This document shows positions 1 to 11,352 of a stretch of 64,000 nt of DNA, piece after piece (within the stretch, counting starts at the first letter, position 1; each line of letters starts with the position of its first letter). Under the pieces are notes generated by a model. It saw only the letters and a list, made by a program, of their open reading frames with translations. It made no database searches and was not told where the DNA came from. The position numbers were made by a program, and so were the translations under genes. The DNA comes from Paramecium sonneborni (Eukaryota > Ciliophora > Oligohymenophorea > Peniculida > Parameciidae). The stretch lies in NCBI GenBank assembly GCA_905182985.1, contig CAJJDN010000092.1, forward strand, positions 108,788 to 172,787, in the 5' to 3' direction.

Positions 1-27
1 ATGTTTTATATTTATTTAAATTTTAAT

Positions 28-1258
28 ATGATGCACTCTCAATTTTATTAACTTGATTTATATTAAGATGAGGATCACCAAAATATGATGATGGAATGCT
101 ATGAAGGAAACACTCCAATTATATTAAAGGATAAAGGTGAGGAGAAATTGAATATTTTAAGAAATATAAAGGAGTTTATTCTTTATTAAGATTATTTGTT
201 TAGATGCTATTTAAAGGAGAATATGCCTTCTAAATAAGACTTTGATTCTTATATTGAAATATATACATTCGATAAAAAATAAAAAATTTTTTAACCATAC
301 ATGAGAATGGATCTATCAATTAAGAAATGTATAATATTTATAAAGCCTTGTAGATTTTACAATTGGTAATAATGGATTAGTAAATAATTCTAATTTAGAA
401 ATTAATGAATTAGAACTTAATGATCCTCAAATAGAATTGATGCATATGGAAGTAAATTATGAAGATTTATTATTACCAATAAAAAGTAAAGATAATTTAA
501 TGAATAATATTAATAAAAGATTAGCTGATTATGCATCTGATATATCGATAAAAATTAAAGAATAAATAGTCAATAATTTAATTGGAAATTGTTAAGATAA
601 ACTAAAAATTAAAAGTTTAAAAAAATAATCTTAATTGCATCCTTTGATAGATATTAATTCTTCTATTGAATATTAGAAATTAAAATAAAACAATAAATAT
701 AAATTAGGAGGTGGAGATTCTAATCCCTATATAATAAAAATCTTAGAAATTAAAAGCAGCTTATTAATTTTATCGATTGATCCAAATATTAAGTATTAAA
801 TCAAAGGAATTAATTATGACTTAGAATATCTTTATACTCATTAATAAGATTAAGAGATTTAAATGATATTTTAGTCTCCAACAATAAAAATAAGAAATGA
901 AGCTGATCGCAAAGAATACATTTTGATAGCACATTAAAAAAACGAATTCAGTTTTGGCAGATTAAATACAAATGACATTCAAACTAATTATGAACATATT
1001 TCTAGAAACCATTGTTTGATAAGATTTTTATAAGATTAACAATATGAAGGAGGATGGGAAATAATGGATTTATCAAGTGCTTAAGGAACTTGGTTTGTTA
1101 TGTAGGATGATATTTATTACAAAATAGACAATTAAAGCAGAATAAAATTAGGATCAAATATATTAAAATTTGAGTTAATAAAAAAAGAGGATGCAACAAG
1201 TAGGAAATAGAATAATCAACAAGAAGATGATTTTTTAGAAAGTCTTCTTTAATTATGA
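28..1258 (+). CDS. FHA-domain protein
   Basis: Read with TAA/TAG as Gln this gives about 401 residues with one 25-nt intron (329-353). The C-terminal third carries a forkhead-associated domain: FSFGRLNTND, then ISRNHCLI, then a strand ending DLSSAQGTW, which supply the Arg, Ser and His positions used to bind phosphothreonine peptides. FHA proteins act as readers of kinase output. The N-terminal two thirds is Gln/Asn/Lys-rich without a domain I recognise. The frame is also open back to base 1, so the start at the ATG pair 28/31 is a choice and the true 5' end could lie outside the window. A GSK3-type kinase follows 37 bp downstream on the same strand. Confidence 0.8.
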
Positions 1259-1295
1259 AGGTAAAATTATATAAATAATATTTTTGAATATAAAT

Positions 1296-2544
1296 ATGAT
1301 AAATAAGAAATCTTCAACAAAATAGGCAACAAGAATGGCCACGCAGGCAAATGATTAATAAGAGATATTGACAGTAAATAAGATAAAAATAAATTTAAGT
1401 AAAATCAATAAGCATCTAAATATACTTTAAATTAAATAGTAGGTAATGGCACGTTTGGAATGGTTTATTTGGTAAAAAAGTTGTGTTAATTTAGGCTACA
1501 AACAATTAAACAAATGAAAAAGTGGCTATAAAGAAGGTGTTTTAAGATAAACGTTATAAGAATAGAGAACATTTAATAATATAAGAATTGAATAACCCAT
1601 GTGTAATAAAACTAAAGGAAGCATTTTTTACATAGGGAGATAAAGTAATGGTAAATGCATTTTATAAAGGGCGATGACGTTTATTTGAATTTAGTTATGG
1701 ATTATATTCCTGACACATTAAGTAAGGTGATCAGATATTATAAGAAGGCGAAATAAGCTTTTCCTGCAGTTTTGTTGAAAATTTATAGTTATCAAATGTT
1801 TCGAGCTCTAGCGTACTTGGAAGGTAGAAGAAATATGTAACAAAAGGAATTGGAATCTGCCATCGAGACATAAAACCACAAAATATCTTAGTAGATCCAC
1901 AAAGTCATGTTTTGAAGATTTGTGATTTTGGTTCAGCAAAAAAACTGCAGAAAGGAGAGCCAAACGTTGCTTATATTTGTTCCAGATATTATAGAGCCCC
2001 TGAATTGATATTTGGAGCAACAGAATATACAACAGCAATAGATATGTGGTCTATTGGTTGTGTAATAGCAGAAATGACTATTGGAGAACCTTTGTTTCCA
2101 GGAGAGAGTGCCACAGATTAATTAGTGGAGATTATTAAAATCCTTGGAACTCCAACTATTGAATAAGTCAAATAGATGAATCCTATGCATAAAGAATTCA
2201 AATTTCCATAAATTAAAAATCATCCTTGGAATAAAGTGATCTTATTTTGTAATTTATATTTAGGTCTTCCAAAAATTCAAACCTGATCCTTTATTTGTAG
2301 ATTTGTTATCTAAAATTATGTTGTATCCTCCCAGAGAAAGATTAAGACCATTAGAAGCTTTGTCACATCCTTTCTTCTCAGAAATTAGAGACGAACAATT
2401 TGGAATTCAAAATGTCAAATTGCCTAATTTCTTTGATTTCACTAAGGGTATTTGAATATCTATTATTACTTAGAGGAATTATCTATATAACCTGAAATTG
2501 CATTTAAGTTAACTCCCTAATGGTATTAGCAAAAGAGGATATGA
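1296..2544 (+). CDS. GSK3-type (CMGC) protein kinase
   Basis: Serine/threonine kinase of 365 residues after removing six introns (1374-1399, 1472-1494, 1645-1669, 1824-1846, 2236-2263, 2448-2473). In order: glycine loop [15 protein letters not shown] lysine, the GSK3 signature QDKRYKNRE, catalytic [16 protein letters not shown], the activation-loop SRYYRAPEL with the regulatory Tyr, and a C-terminal HPF motif. The YYRAPE tyrosine and the QDKRYKNRE segment separate GSK3 from other CMGC kinases. A reading that ignores the last intron stops at 2455; splicing it restores an acidic tail ending in TGA. ATG 1296 is preferred, with an in-frame ATG at 1335 as alternative. All catalytic residues are present, so it should be active. 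Confidence 0.92.
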
Positions 2545-2563
2545 ACTAAATTATTTTTAATAA

Positions 2564-2968
2564 ATGAATCCCATTCATATTTATCCACTTTAAACTTCAA
2601 TTCAATAATTTGATTGTTAATTCTTTGAACTCAAAAAAAATACTTAACATTTGATCTTACATATAATTTCAATCAAAGGATCTACAAATTCCAATTTATT
2701 TTTCTTTAATAACAGTGTAGAAGCAATTAGAAATGCTCTTCATCATAAAGAGTTAACATATATGATAAAAAATCGATATTAATCTCATTTCTCTCTATGT
2801 TATCACAACCGACTTAAATATAGTTACTAAAGCCGTCTATCTATTTTTCAAAAAAAAGAGTAAGAAGCAACAATAATTATAAATCCCTATTCTTCAAATT
2901 CTCAAATAAACAAAATAGATTTCCATTTATTCTTAATATTTTTCATTTAAGAAAAAGTGAATCCATGA
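2564..2968 (+). CDS. hypothetical protein, 134 aa
   Basis: An intron-free frame from ATG to TGA starting 19 bp after the GSK3 stop. The product is basic and aromatic-rich (segments such as HHKELTYMIKNRYQ and RLSIFQKKEQEATI) and ends with a hydrophobic stretch. No domain recognised. Codon use resembles neighbouring genes, but length and lack of family make it tentative; it could be the first exon of a longer gene continuing into 3107-3825. Confidence 0.4.
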
Positions 2969-3106
2969 ACTTCAAACTCAAACTCGAATTTTTGTTAAAA
3001 AAGTTTTGATTCAAAATTATTCTCTTCTATTTTATATTGATAAAAATAAAAATAAATACATTTTTTTTTATAATTCTCAGAAAATTCAATCAGCGTAAGA
3101 GAATAA

Positions 3107-3825
3107 ATGCAAATTAGTAATTCAAATATCGCTTCATAAATATATTTTAAAAATTATATTTAAGAATAAAACTATATTTCTCAAATTTTTTATGGATTCC
3201 TGTCCTAATTGTGTTCTAAATAACATGCACATCTTAAAATGAAAATAAATAAATTAAAACAAATAAAGACTTATTATGTCCAATAATTTTGTGACATAGA
3301 ATTTAATGTAATATAAGAGTTCTAAATACTATAAAATTTCAATAAAAAAAAAATAAGAATTAGTTATATTAAGAAATTGAAAGTTTTTAAAGCATTTATC
3401 AGAAATTCTTAAAGATTTTTTAAATTAGATGAATTAGAAATAGTTATCTTATAGAATTGAAATAGCTTTTATGATAAATACATAGGTTTTAATTTTTTTT
3501 AAATTGAAATTCTAGGCCTGTATCTTGTTATTGCTATCATATATTAAATAATATCCTGTATTATCTTTTGTTAGAATTTTTAGGGATTAATTTATGCAAT
3601 TGAAAAAAAATTTATATTGTTTTTTATTAAAACTTTATCCTATTATTAAATATAATAAAATCTCTATAATATATAAAATAAATATATTATCATTTAATAA
3701 ATTATAATTGTTTAGAACATCCTAATCAGCAGATCAAATGTAGATATTTAGATCAAAACAAAAGATAAAAATAAAGAAAGAAAGATTTGTTCTGAATGTA
3801 TTTAAAAAAATGATTTAAATTTGAC
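3107..3825 (+). CDS. possible membrane protein, frame broken by one TGA
   Basis: One frame stays open from 3107 to 3825 apart from a single TGA at 3458-3460. The first half (117 codons) is Lys/Asn/Gln-rich. The second half has a strongly hydrophobic stretch (EILGLYLVIAIIYQIISC) that looks like a transmembrane helix, then a basic tail with a CSEC pair. I could not place an intron that removes the TGA. It may be two short genes, one gene with a splice I missed, or a decaying gene. Its last codons overlap the ATG of the next gene at 3826. Confidence 0.3.
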
Positions 3826-5828
3826 ATGAACTTAAAATTAAAAGATTTTGTTGAAAAATTGCTGCAAAATTCTTAGAATTTAAATATCAAAGATTAATTA
3901 TAATAAAGTTAATCTAAGGAAATTTTCACGTAAACCCTCCAAATTTTAGATAAACTTTAAGAAGAAATACATTTGATATTTACTAGTATCAAGGAATCCA
4001 TCTAAGCAATTTAAATTCATGAAAAAAAAATTGATGATAAATTTCTTTAACTTATTAAAGAAAATTTGAACCCAGTGGAGTGCTCTAATTTTGAATTAGA
4101 TTTTTTGGTAAATTTTCTCAATGGAGATATTTTTGAAAAAGAGATGGAAAAAAGAATTTAGCTTAGTTCATTTATTAAGAATGATTGGTCTGATTAATAA
4201 TCTATATAAATTTTGTCGTCTAGTTGAAAAACAGGAAAAAACATTGTATAGAAAAAGACAAAAACAAATTGAATTTTAACAAAATCTAAAATTTAGAAAA
4301 AGCTGAACATTTATAAATAAATGGTTAATATGGAGTTAAAGGCAATAGAATAAGAAAATGGAAATATTTTTGGAAGGGATAAGAAATTGGATATTGTTAA
4401 TACAATATTTGTGGATAACAGGATGGTAATTAGATTGAATTATGCGATAATTATTCGGAGTATTAATAATTTATTTTATATTAGCGAAAAAAATGTACTA
4501 GAAATCGGTTAGTGTTCAAAAGGAAAGAGATGTGGAAAATGGTCCTTTTATTGTGGTTATAGATAAATGTAAATACAGTAATTATCAAATTAGAGGTGGT
4601 GGATCTTATAATGAAGAAGGAATTAAGGCTGGGAGATGGGTAGAATTGGATAGTCAGTTTAAATTGGAGAGATAAATCATTTACTAAGGTGAATATAATA
4701 TGAAAGGCGTGAAGATTGGTAAATGGGATATTGAGTATTGTAATCCAGGATAAGAAGAATATAAAAAAATGTAATTTGTATAAGTTAAACTTATTAGTGG
4801 TAGTGGATTATATGATTAAGAGAATTAAATTAAGAATGGATAATGGATAGAGTTGTGGGGCAATTTCGAAAAATATACATAGGTCATTTCTTATGGAAAA
4901 TATAGCTAAGAAGGCATAAAGGTAGATAAATGGGATTTTCAGTATCGTCAATATAATGAATAGAAATACAGATAAATGTAAAGTTTGTTTAAGATTAGAT
5001 TATTGTTTTAGTGGTGATGGATCTTATAATTAAGAGGGAATTAAAATATCGAGTTGGTTATAGTTAGATGATGGGTTTAACTGGCAAAAATAAGTCATTT
5101 ATAAAGGAGATTACAATGTAAGAGGGATAAAAATTGGTTAATGGGATATTTACTTTTTTAATCCAGGAGAAGAAGTATAGAATAAAATGTAAGTATTGTA
5201 AAAGTTTAAGATATCTAGTGGTGGTGGATCTTATGATTAACAGGGAATAAAGAATGGGGTGTGGGTAGAATTGTGGGAAAGATTTTGTTTCTAGGCTTAG
5301 ATCACTTATAATGGTAGATATAATAAGAAAGGTATTAAGGTAGATAGATGGGATATTTGTTATCGTGCTAAAAATTACAAAAATTATGAACCAATGCAAA
5401 ATTTATCTTATTATATTTATATGTCAGAGGTGGTGGATTTTATGATTAAGAAGGAATTAAGACTAGAAAATGGGTTGAATTGGATGAACACTTTTTTTGG
5501 GAGAAATAAATCATTTATGAAGGTCAATACAATTGGAAAGGGATGAAGATTGGTTAATGGGATTCTAAATATTGTTCTTTTTATGACAAAGAATATAAAC
5601 CTATGTAAAATTTAGCTAAGATTAGAAAAAAATTTTAGTGGTGGTGGATTGTATAATTAAAAGGGAGTTAAAGCTGGGAAATGGTTAGAGTCGGATAATG
5701 GCTTTTATGAATGTGAATAAGTGATAAAATTTGGTTTATATAATGAAGAAGGCTTAAAGATTGGTTAATGGGAGTATATAGATATTGAAGAGAAGAAAAA
5801 GATAGGTGAAAATAATTATGATTATTGA
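3826..5828 (+). CDS. tandem-repeat protein, one repeat per exon
   Basis: A 588-residue product after removing eight introns (4223-4251, 4460-4484, 4569-4593, 4771-4797, 4978-5011, 5189-5218, 5396-5427, 5605-5638); the spliced length is a multiple of three. The first 200 residues are helical and charged. The rest is about seven repeats of roughly 60 residues with the pattern GGGSYDxxGIKxGxWVEL, QxIYxGxYNxxGxKxGxWD, similar in spirit to MORN-type Gly/Tyr/Trp repeats, which often mediate scaffolding or membrane association. Six introns sit at exactly the same phase-2 point, inside an Ile codon just before the Gly triplet. One of them (5396-5427) starts with GC rather than GT. Function unknown. 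Confidence 0.75.
4594..5770 (+). repeat. six tandem exon-repeats of about 200 bp
   Basis: Consecutive units begin with a Gly-Gly-Gly (or Gly-Ser-Gly, Gly-Asp-Gly) triplet followed by Ser/Leu/Phe-Tyr and hold two KxGxW blocks. Each unit is bounded by an intron of 25-34 nt at the same codon and phase, so the DNA unit is exon plus intron. Units differ by many substitutions, so the array is old rather than a recent slippage product. Confidence 0.75.
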
Positions 5829-6229
5829 ATAGAACACAGAAGAGAAATGAATATAATTTTATATTTAAATCAAACATAATCTTTATAATTATTTCTCTAT
5901 ATTGTCTTAGCATCGTTGAGATTGCAGCTCTAAAACTATTAAAAGAAAAAAATTAATAAAAAAATTGAATGCAGAGCCATTCCGCTTAAATATATAAAAT
6001 ATTTGTGAAAACACTGATATTTGGGGTTGAATTTGAGATATTTTGTAATTAATTAAAGTTTTTTTACCCTGATTATTATATTTATTCTTATTATTATATG
6101 CAATTAATTGAAGTAAAATTTTGTATAAATTTGAAAAATCCCATGAAAATTAAAGTATAAATATTTAAAGTATTGTGAGTCCCACAATAAATAGAATGGT
6201 GATTCAAATTAGTAGAAAATCATGAAATC
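5829..6229. other. intergenic, no gene seen
   Basis: About 400 bp of AT-rich sequence between the repeat protein and a short orphan gene. I see no sustained frame in any phase and no structured RNA. It should contain the promoter of the downstream plus-strand gene. Confidence 0.6.
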
Positions 6230-6860
6230 ATGATTCCATCACAAGCCTAATTTGTCTGACGGGAAGAAAATGATTTTGACCAGTAAAGAAAGAATTAACA
6301 ATTTGTGGCAGAAGATGGCTAAGATAGAGAAGATACTAAAGTTTTTTTGATTCATAAAGAAATTCTTGGATTATCAATAAGTAAGTCTTTTGTAGTTATG
6401 TTGTATCCATAGTTGGAGCGATTTTATTGATTTTAGAAATTAACTGTAATAAATTAGTTGGAATTTATTACAAGATGATTTCATAATAAAAATTCTTGTT
6501 TATTTTTAGGTGATGAATTGTGTAGGATATCTAAAAAAATGAAAAAGTTGAATAGATTATATGCAGCCATACTATTGGAGTGCTTATTTGAATGTGAAGT
6601 AGAAAGAATTGTTGAATAATCCAATAAAAGATGACAGAAGAATATAGTAGTAGATGTCATTTCAATAATAATTGTATATTTCTTATGATTATTTTCATAT
6701 GTTAAGTTCTGAGAATTTAAGAATTTCTTTAGGTTATTTTAATTGTTTATTAATTAATGAGGAAGAGATAAAAACACAATAATCAGAATTGAATTAAATT
6801 CATAATGGGAATACCATTATAGTTACATTGTCTCTAATATAATCACTTGATATTGCTTGA
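6230..6860 (+). CDS. hypothetical protein, 145 aa
   Basis: Exons join in frame if introns 6239-related (30 nt, GTCTGACGGG..CCAG), 6381-6509 (129 nt) and 6522-6555 (34 nt) are removed; the spliced length is a multiple of three. The product contains DREDTKVFLIHKEILG near the N terminus and YYMQPYYWSAYLNV in the middle. No family recognised. The 129-nt intron is far above the local norm; its first 32 nt (GTAAGT..ATAG) could splice alone but then leads to a TGA. The last 61 bp are antisense to the 3' end of the PP2C gene on the other strand. Confidence 0.45.
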
Positions 6861-7691
6861 TATAACTATTTAGCTAGATTCTTGTTTTGATCAAGTTTCT
6901 GAATGATCTATAAAACTTCTTATTCCTAAAGTTCCTAAAATTAATACTATTGATTTACATCCCAGAAACCATCACTCGCCATAACTATGAATTTATCACT
7001 TTCTGTAATCTAGTATCTAGAGATTTCAGGTTCGCTGATAATATACTTTTTAAGATGAAAATCTCCAAATGATCTTGTAACAGTTAAGGACCCAGAAACT
7101 CGAAAGATGTTTTGTCTCTTTGTGATCAAACTAAAAAGATACAAACAATAGTAATACCCTCCTAATTTGATTATTCTCTAATATTCCTCTTTACATTAGG
7201 GAATGTGAATAGAATGTAATTATTCAAATGAATTCTCTCGGAATACAACAGCTTTAGAATCTCCTAGATTTGTTATTGTAACAGTTTTATTTTAAATAGA
7301 CAATAATATAGCAACCGACCCAGATTCCATGTACTATGTTAAATTATTGTCAATTTCTCTAAACACTACAAAAATACATGATATTGGAATACCTTTTTTA
7401 TATTCCTCATCTGACATCTCATTTTGTAATCTCTGAAGCAAATTCTGGTGTAAATAATCCACAACATGAGATGATCTATGCCCATCAAAAATTGCATAAT
7501 GATTATTCAAAATCTAGTACTAAGAATAATAAATTGTTAAATCTTACTCTATCTAGCATTTCTCTTCTAGATCCTCGATTCATGTATAAATGATATTTTT
7601 CATTTTATTCTTCCAACTCATCGAATTACTCACATAAATCATTCGCTATCAGCTGGTTTTCCTCATAATTTATTACTATTTCTAAATCCAT
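6800..7691 (-). CDS. PP2C-type protein phosphatase
   Basis: Metal-dependent Ser/Thr phosphatase of 269 residues, introns 7131-7157, 7366-7392, 7520-7547. Motifs in order: GSRREMLDR (equivalent of the RxxMEDR start), FDGH with the metal-binding Asp, LGDSKAVV, LTVTRSFGDFHLKK, ASDGFWDV and the terminal RDNVTIMV. All expected Asp ligands are seen. The loop after FDGH is RSS instead of the usual Gly-Gly, and the usual STA motif reads SVA. It is compact, with no extension either side. It lies 78 bp downstream of the MAPKK gene on the same strand. Confidence 0.9.
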
Positions 7692-7769
7692 TATAAAAAT
7701 AAGTTATTTTTTTTATTGTTTCAAATATTAATAATATACTATAAATAGTTAAATTATTGATATATATAT

Positions 7770-8947
7770 TCATTATTGTTGAATTAACTTTAACTTTTGA
7801 TCTTTCTGCAGGATCCACCTCTGTACATATTCTCTATTCTAAGCATTCTTTATAATCCAGGTATGCTGTAATAAAGTAGATGCATCTAATCTTTTGTTTT
7901 AATCTTTATTCAAACTAAAATCAATATTCAATCCTACCAAATGTTTACAAAATCCTTCATTTCTACACTATATGGGTAACTATCCAATCTAGGGGATTCC
8001 GATTTCAAAATATTTTAAATCATTTGTATGTATGTCATTTATTTATTTTATACAGAATATGGATGCTTGCCAGTTGCCATTTCATAAATAATCAATCCCA
8101 AAGACCATATATCTGATGCATAAGAATAGTTTTTTCCTTCCGTTCTTTCTGGAGACCTAAAACAATCATGCTAATCTTCTTACATATACATTAGAGTTCC
8201 TACAAATGTTCTTGCTATTGCTATTGTGTTTTCTAATTATTTACTAATTCCAAAATCTGTTACTTTTATCTACCCTAAACTATTTATTAGAATATTCTCT
8301 GGTTTGATATCTCTGTGAAGTTAATGCTTTTATTAATGCAAATATTGTAATCCCATTAGAATATTATAAGTTATCGTTGCAATTATTTATTCATTCATTA
8401 ATTCAACTAAATTATTCTTATAGATTTATTATATTATGCTTCGCAATGATCCTTGATCCATATATTCAAGTACCAATCTTATGGTTCCTCAAAAATCAAT
8501 CAAAGAGCTACCTTCTTCATAATATGCACCATAAAACTTGATCAATTATTCACATTCACAACCATTTAATAATGTACTTAAATCATTTAACATCTAATGT
8601 CTCTTATCCTTATCAAAAACATTAATTATCTGATATTAATATTATTAAAATTAAACCTTTAAAGCTACTTAGCAATCATAAGTTAAATACAATCCTCTAC
8701 AAACATAGCTTGATACTCCTTATCCAATAACATCTCCAACCTTAATTTACTGATGTGTAATAGATTATTAAGTATTTTGTATTTATTCTCCATTTGTTGA
8801 TGTTAATCCTTCATTATTAATTTTAATTCCTGCTTTTGGAAATCTAACACTATTAGGTCCGCTAATAATAATATTGTATTTAAACATTTCGAAGGTCATT
8901 GAACTATTTTATTCAAAATTAACTTCAATATCAAATTCATCTTACAT
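7770..8947 (-). CDS. MAPKK-type (STE7-like) protein kinase
   Basis: A 367-residue kinase with introns 7915-7937, 8157-8183 and 8488-8511. The N-terminal 60 residues ([16 protein letters not shown]) do not match a named domain firmly. The kinase follows: GQGVSSYV loop, [23 protein letters not shown], then [13 protein letters not shown] and [20 protein letters not shown]. The GTxxYMSPER and SDIWSLGL segments are typical of MAP kinase kinases, which phosphorylate MAP kinases. An open frame continues upstream to an ATG at 9034, but that overlaps the divergent gene at 9024, so the ATG at 8947 is preferred. Confidence 0.9.
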
Positions 8948-9023
8948 TTTATATAATATTAATTATTTATCATTATTAATACCAAGTAGTTCTGAGAAAC
9001 AAGAGTTGATTTTAAAGAATTTG

Positions 9024-9441
9024 ATGAATAACATTTCTTCATAGACAACTCAATAATTTATTTTGGTTCATACAAAGACAACTTGAGAATCTATAAACTT
9101 CAAAAAGGCGACTACAAATTCACACATCCAAAATACATGAAGTCAATTTGAAAGCTAAAATTCCTTATTGGTTATTTTTATAGCAAACCTCTTTTATGTG
9201 TTACTTTGTGTTCGAATTCTACTCCTAAGATATGGATATATTTAAAGAATATAAGTTGCAAATTAAAAGCCTGTAAAATTCAGATTCAAAAATATATTTG
9301 AAGGAGATAGGAAAAGTCTCTTGTAGTGAGAAAGTGTTTGGGTATTATTTTTATCAGGATTTAGAAGAAGATGCATTTATAAATATAAATTATTACTAAA
9401 ATAATAATTCATAATGTTGTATTGTTAATTAATGTTTTTGA
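9024..9441 (+). CDS. hypothetical protein, 131 aa
   Basis: Starts 76 bp from the divergent MAPKK gene and has one 22-nt intron (9066-9087); the spliced length is a multiple of three. The middle and end look coding (KIPYWLFLQQTSF, KEIGKVSCSEKVFGYYFYQD, acidic EEDAF). The alternation of hydrophobic and acidic residues could suit a small beta-rich fold, but no family is recognised. Confidence 0.5.
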
Positions 9442-9661
9442 GAATGGAATATTCAATAAAATAAGGTCCAATCTAAAATATTTTTTAAATAATAATTGTT
9501 AAAAACAAATTCAATTTGTTCACAAATACAAAATATTATATAAACTCATCATTCTTTTTCATAAGGGCTAATGTTTTTCATTGTTAGTCCATGGATTAAT
9601 TAGTGAATTAAGTTTTTTTATCAGCCTAAAAAATGTTGTATATGAATCTTCTTTTGTATTT

Positions 9662-10397
9662 TCATATTGTTTTAGCCTTAACAGACATTTAAATATACAC
9701 TTATTAAGGATTGCCAAAATATTCCAACATATACTTATTAGAATTGTATGTTTAGCTTCAAATTTACCTCTTTTTTCTTGAGCTTCTTGAGCCTTTTCTA
9801 ATGTTAAATTTATTTTTTATATTCATTAACAATGCAAGCACAATAAACCATGTTAAATCTTTCAATACAATTTGGACTCTTTTATTTTCAATATATGCCA
9901 CAATTTTTTCTTTTGTTCATTAAAAAGGAAATTTTTTTAAACTATTTTAATTATCTGTATTAGTTTTTATAATTACTCTTAGACTTCTTTTGTAATTAAT
10001 CCCATATCACCTATGAAAAAGAGCTTCAAAAAATATTAGATTTTAGGATTTAGAACCTATTGCACTGAAATTAGACATTCTTTGTTCATATTTAGCGAAT
10101 ATAGATTAAAAATAGGTTCTTAAATTAAGTAAAATTTTTTTAAGCTTTCTATAAGTTGTTCAATTTTTATTTTTTTCAATTTTGAGAATCTTATCTAAAC
10201 ACCCATAAATAAGAATAACCTAACACAATAATTCATATTATTAATACCGCTTTCATATTTAACTACAACAAAGATACTTAAATTATTATCAAAATTCCAT
10301 ATGTAAATTTCTTGGTTTGTTTCTTTGATCCAAAATTTTTTGATTGTTAAAATATGGGCAGCTAAAATATTTATTGATTCTAATTGAAATTGCAATA
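9662..10397 (-). CDS. hypothetical protein, exon structure unresolved
   Basis: The first long exon (about 10030-10395) reads AAHILTIKKFWIKETNQE and LSIFVVVKYESGINNMNY, then a helical region KKIKIEQLIESLKK. Further exons give MGLITKEVQEQLQKLIQ and, after a 25-nt intron, NCIERFNMVYCACIVNEY. The start lacks a clear ATG and the last exon has two possible ends: TGA at 9662 as given, or 9559 through a different frame with coding-like character (EKAQEAQEKRGKFEAKH). No family is recognised. Confidence 0.35.
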
Positions 10398-10536
10398 TGA
10401 TGAATAAATATACTTTTTCCTGGTTTAATAATAATTTGATAAAAATAATTATTATTTAGAAAATAGAAATAAAAATAAAATTAAAAAAATTAAAATAAAT
10501 CCTAAAATAAACTTCATTCTTAAAAGAAAAGTACCA

Positions 10537-11067
10537 ATGGAAGCCAAAATTAAAGAAATCTCACTCCTAGAAGGACAATGGTATTTTACATCTTTTGATG
10601 AAGCATAAGGTCTTACACACAATATATTTATTTAATATAAGGATAATGTGTTAATACCTCATAAAATTATATTCAATTTAAGGAGATTATAATACATTAA
10701 AAGAGAAAGTTGATATAGTGGTAATAAGGCAAAACTTCTCTTTATATTTGTCAAAGATTAATGTATTAGAAGAAAGAGTTGAACAATAAAGGAAACAAAA
10801 GAAATATGTCCCCATTAAATAACACATATATATACCTGAAAAATTAAATAAGTATTGAGAATAAGTATAAGAGATTTACAATAATGAAGTTTAAGTACCT
10901 CTCAATGCAATGAAGAACAATCATAATTTGCTAAAGAATTAGAAGTACAACAATAGATGTTAGATATTTCTTTAATTTAATCTTCTAATAATAGTTTCCG
11001 AATAGAATTATAAGATAAGATAGATTCTTAGAACCAGTAATAAAATCTAGAGATTAAAAAAAATTGA
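10537..11067 (+). CDS. hypothetical Gln-rich protein, 137 aa
   Basis: ATG at 10537 and TGA at 11067 are joined in frame if introns of 73 nt (10610-10682) and 44 nt (10852-10895) are removed. The product starts MEAKIKEISLLEGQW, has a segment VVIRQNFSLYLSKINVLEER and ends in Gln/Asn-rich low complexity. Both introns are longer than the local norm, so the model is tentative. No family recognised. Confidence 0.4.
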
Positions 11068-11352
11068 AATCAGATCTCAAATTAGTTAAATCAAAAAAGT
11101 TTTTTTTAATTAAATTTAATTAAAAAAATAACAATTAGACTTAATAATCTTTATAGCTATTAGATGATAATAAAATGAATAAGATTATAACCTTAACTAG
11201 CTAAATTAATATTATTTCTATTAATTAAAAAAAATTGAATATATTTTTTTAACACAACAATAAGGATTGAAGAATATGAATATAATGACAATTTTAATTG
11301 ATAGATATCTAAATCATGATTACATAATAGATATATATATTTTAATCAAAGG

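Noticed and set aside
5064..5399. Minus-strand frame of 111 codons
   Set aside because: It lies opposite the repeat-protein exons, and its composition follows from the complementary repeats.
9035..9450. Upstream extension of the MAPKK gene into a PB1-like N terminus
   Set aside because: The minus-strand frame is open to 9034, but further back it has TGAs, and a complete plus-strand gene model occupies 9024-9441.
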